Shown one piece after another: positions 63,230-64,000 of a DNA stretch of 64,000 nucleotides. Both the position numbers and the translations under genes were made by a program. The stretch lies in NCBI RefSeq assembly GCF_000092125.1, contig NC_014212.1, positions 2,252,001 through 2,316,000 of the forward strand. Direction: 5' to 3'. The notes under the pieces are model-generated. The model searched no databases. It saw only the letters and a list, made by a program, of their open reading frames with translations, and was not told where the DNA came from. How positions within the stretch are numbered: position 1 is the first letter of the stretch; every line of letters starts with the position of its first letter. The stretch comes from Allomeiothermus silvanus DSM 9946 (lineage in GTDB: Bacteria; Deinococcota; Deinococci; Deinococcales; Thermaceae).

Positions 63230-64000
63230 GTCGCAAACCAAAAGCCCCGTAAGGGGATTGCAACGGTCGTGTACGAAGAATAGCGTCGGGCCCCCCAGGA
63301 AAAAGTCGCAAACCAAAAGCCCCGTAAGGGGATTGCAACCCGCCGGGCCCACTCCAAGGTGATCCGGGGGTATCCGTCGCAAACCAAAAGCCCCGTAAGG
63401 GGATTGCAACTTTCGAGCCAGGCAATACTTATTCATATAAAGATGCTCTATAGTCGCAAACCAAAAGCCCCGTAAGGGGATTGCAACACCACCCAGGGCG
63501 AGGAGTCTTCCGCCAGTCGCTCCAGGTCGCAAACCAAAAGCCCCGTAAGGGGATTGCAACAGTTATTATTCTGTTTCTGGTGGGGTAAGTAGCTTATCGT
63601 CGCAAACCAAAAGCCCCGTAAGGGGATTGCAACTAATGAACTCAATATTGAAACTATTTATCTAAATATTTCTCAAGTCGCAAACCAAAAGCCCCGTAAG
63701 GGGATTGCAACTGCAGCTATTGGCACATTTTCAATCTGTGCCTGAATAAAAGGTCGCAAACCAAAAGCCCCGTAAGGGGATTGCAACTCTTTTATATCTA
63801 GTTTTTTTAATTGTTCAGGAATTACATGTCGCAAACCAAAAGCCCCGTAAGGGGATTGCAACAAATAAACTTAGTACAAAGACAATTTTATTGTCTTATT
63901 TTTGTCGCAAACCAAAAGCCCCGTAAGGGGATTGCAACTCCTATAGCAAGTTTCATTTCTAGCAGGACGCGATCTCTATAGTCGCAAACCAAAAGCCCCG
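63230..64000 (+). CRISPR. CRISPR array: 11 repeats (last cut by window end), 10 spacers
   Basis: The 35-nt repeat starts GTCGCAAACCAAAA and ends GGGGATTGCAAC, with central CCCC-GTAA-GGGG able to form a short stem. Repeats start at 63230, 63305, 63376, 63453, 63526, 63599, 63677, 63753, 63828, 63904 and 63981; the visible ones are identical. Spacers are 40, 36, 42, 38, 38, 43, 41, 40, 41 and 42 nt. Spacers 1, 2 and 4 are GC-rich like the host; 6, 8 and 9 are strongly AT-rich. The type cannot be fixed without cas genes, which are absent here; the repeat resembles those of type I and III arrays with an ATTG-AAC tag. The array continues beyond the window. Confidence 0.99.

Noticed and set aside
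1-64000. tRNA or rRNA genes
   Set aside because: I looked in the gaps for T-loop (GGTTCGAATCC-like) and acceptor-stem patterns and for rRNA signatures and found none I could support.

Overview
The window looks like the chromosome of a Thermaceae bacterium, most likely Meiothermus or a close relative. This rests on GC-rich DNA (about 65% in lines I counted), both GreA and a Gfh1-type factor (DDYDD tip), an Omp85/TamB outer-membrane system without Gram-negative LPS genes, many leaderless promoters with a -10 box 5-9 nt before the start codon, and a repeat-rich CRISPR array. The species is not established from sequence alone.

Layout. 1-8.5 kb: end of an unknown gene, LEA-type lipoprotein, membrane protein plus DapA-family enzyme under a candidate GntR operator, greA, CDF metal exporter, lysS, gfh1 and a frameshifted small gene. 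8.7-16.2 kb: an efflux operon (marR, two tolC-like genes, adaptor, RND pump) whose pump carries a triplicated cytoplasmic loop. 16.2-26.3 kb: alpha/beta hydrolase, MFS transporter, MrfA-like helicase, two cation/proton antiporters, a broken nucleotidyltransferase and mnmE. 26.3-36.7 kb: a giant tamB, acylphosphatase and hflX. 36.9-44.1 kb: HAD phosphatase, a tnpB-only IS200/IS605-type insertion with an internal stop, ydcF-like, divIVA, yggS, a purine nucleoside phosphorylase with altered base-pocket residues, and bamA. 44.1-55.8 kb: repeat-rich accessory DNA around a class III cyclase/ATPase protein, dnaG, an Rrf2 regulator with two rhodaneses, carB and a secreted protein. 56-59.8 kb: the conserved ffh-rpsP-khpA-rimM-trmD-rplS operon. 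60-64 kb: two tandem DUF305 proteins, mgtE behind a structured leader, then a CRISPR leader and array that runs off the window. No cas genes are visible.

Non-coding structure is the most unusual part. Three copies of a dispersed element of about 100 bp or more occur, one holding five 39-bp tandem repeats. A smaller related repeat lies between genes and, in frame, inside the cyclase gene. Degenerate 7-nt periodic repeats fill many gaps and run into the 5' ends of two efflux genes. The CRISPR leader contains two perfect DnaA boxes in inverted orientation. CTCGAG is strikingly frequent throughout.

Functional links: BamA (barrel insertion) and TamB (lipid or barrel transport to the outer membrane) serve the envelope that the TolC/RND pump spans; GreA and Gfh1 act oppositely on RNA polymerase; Rrf2 and the divergent sulfurtransferase probably form one sulfur-responsive unit; MgtE and its leader probably form a Mg2+-controlled unit.
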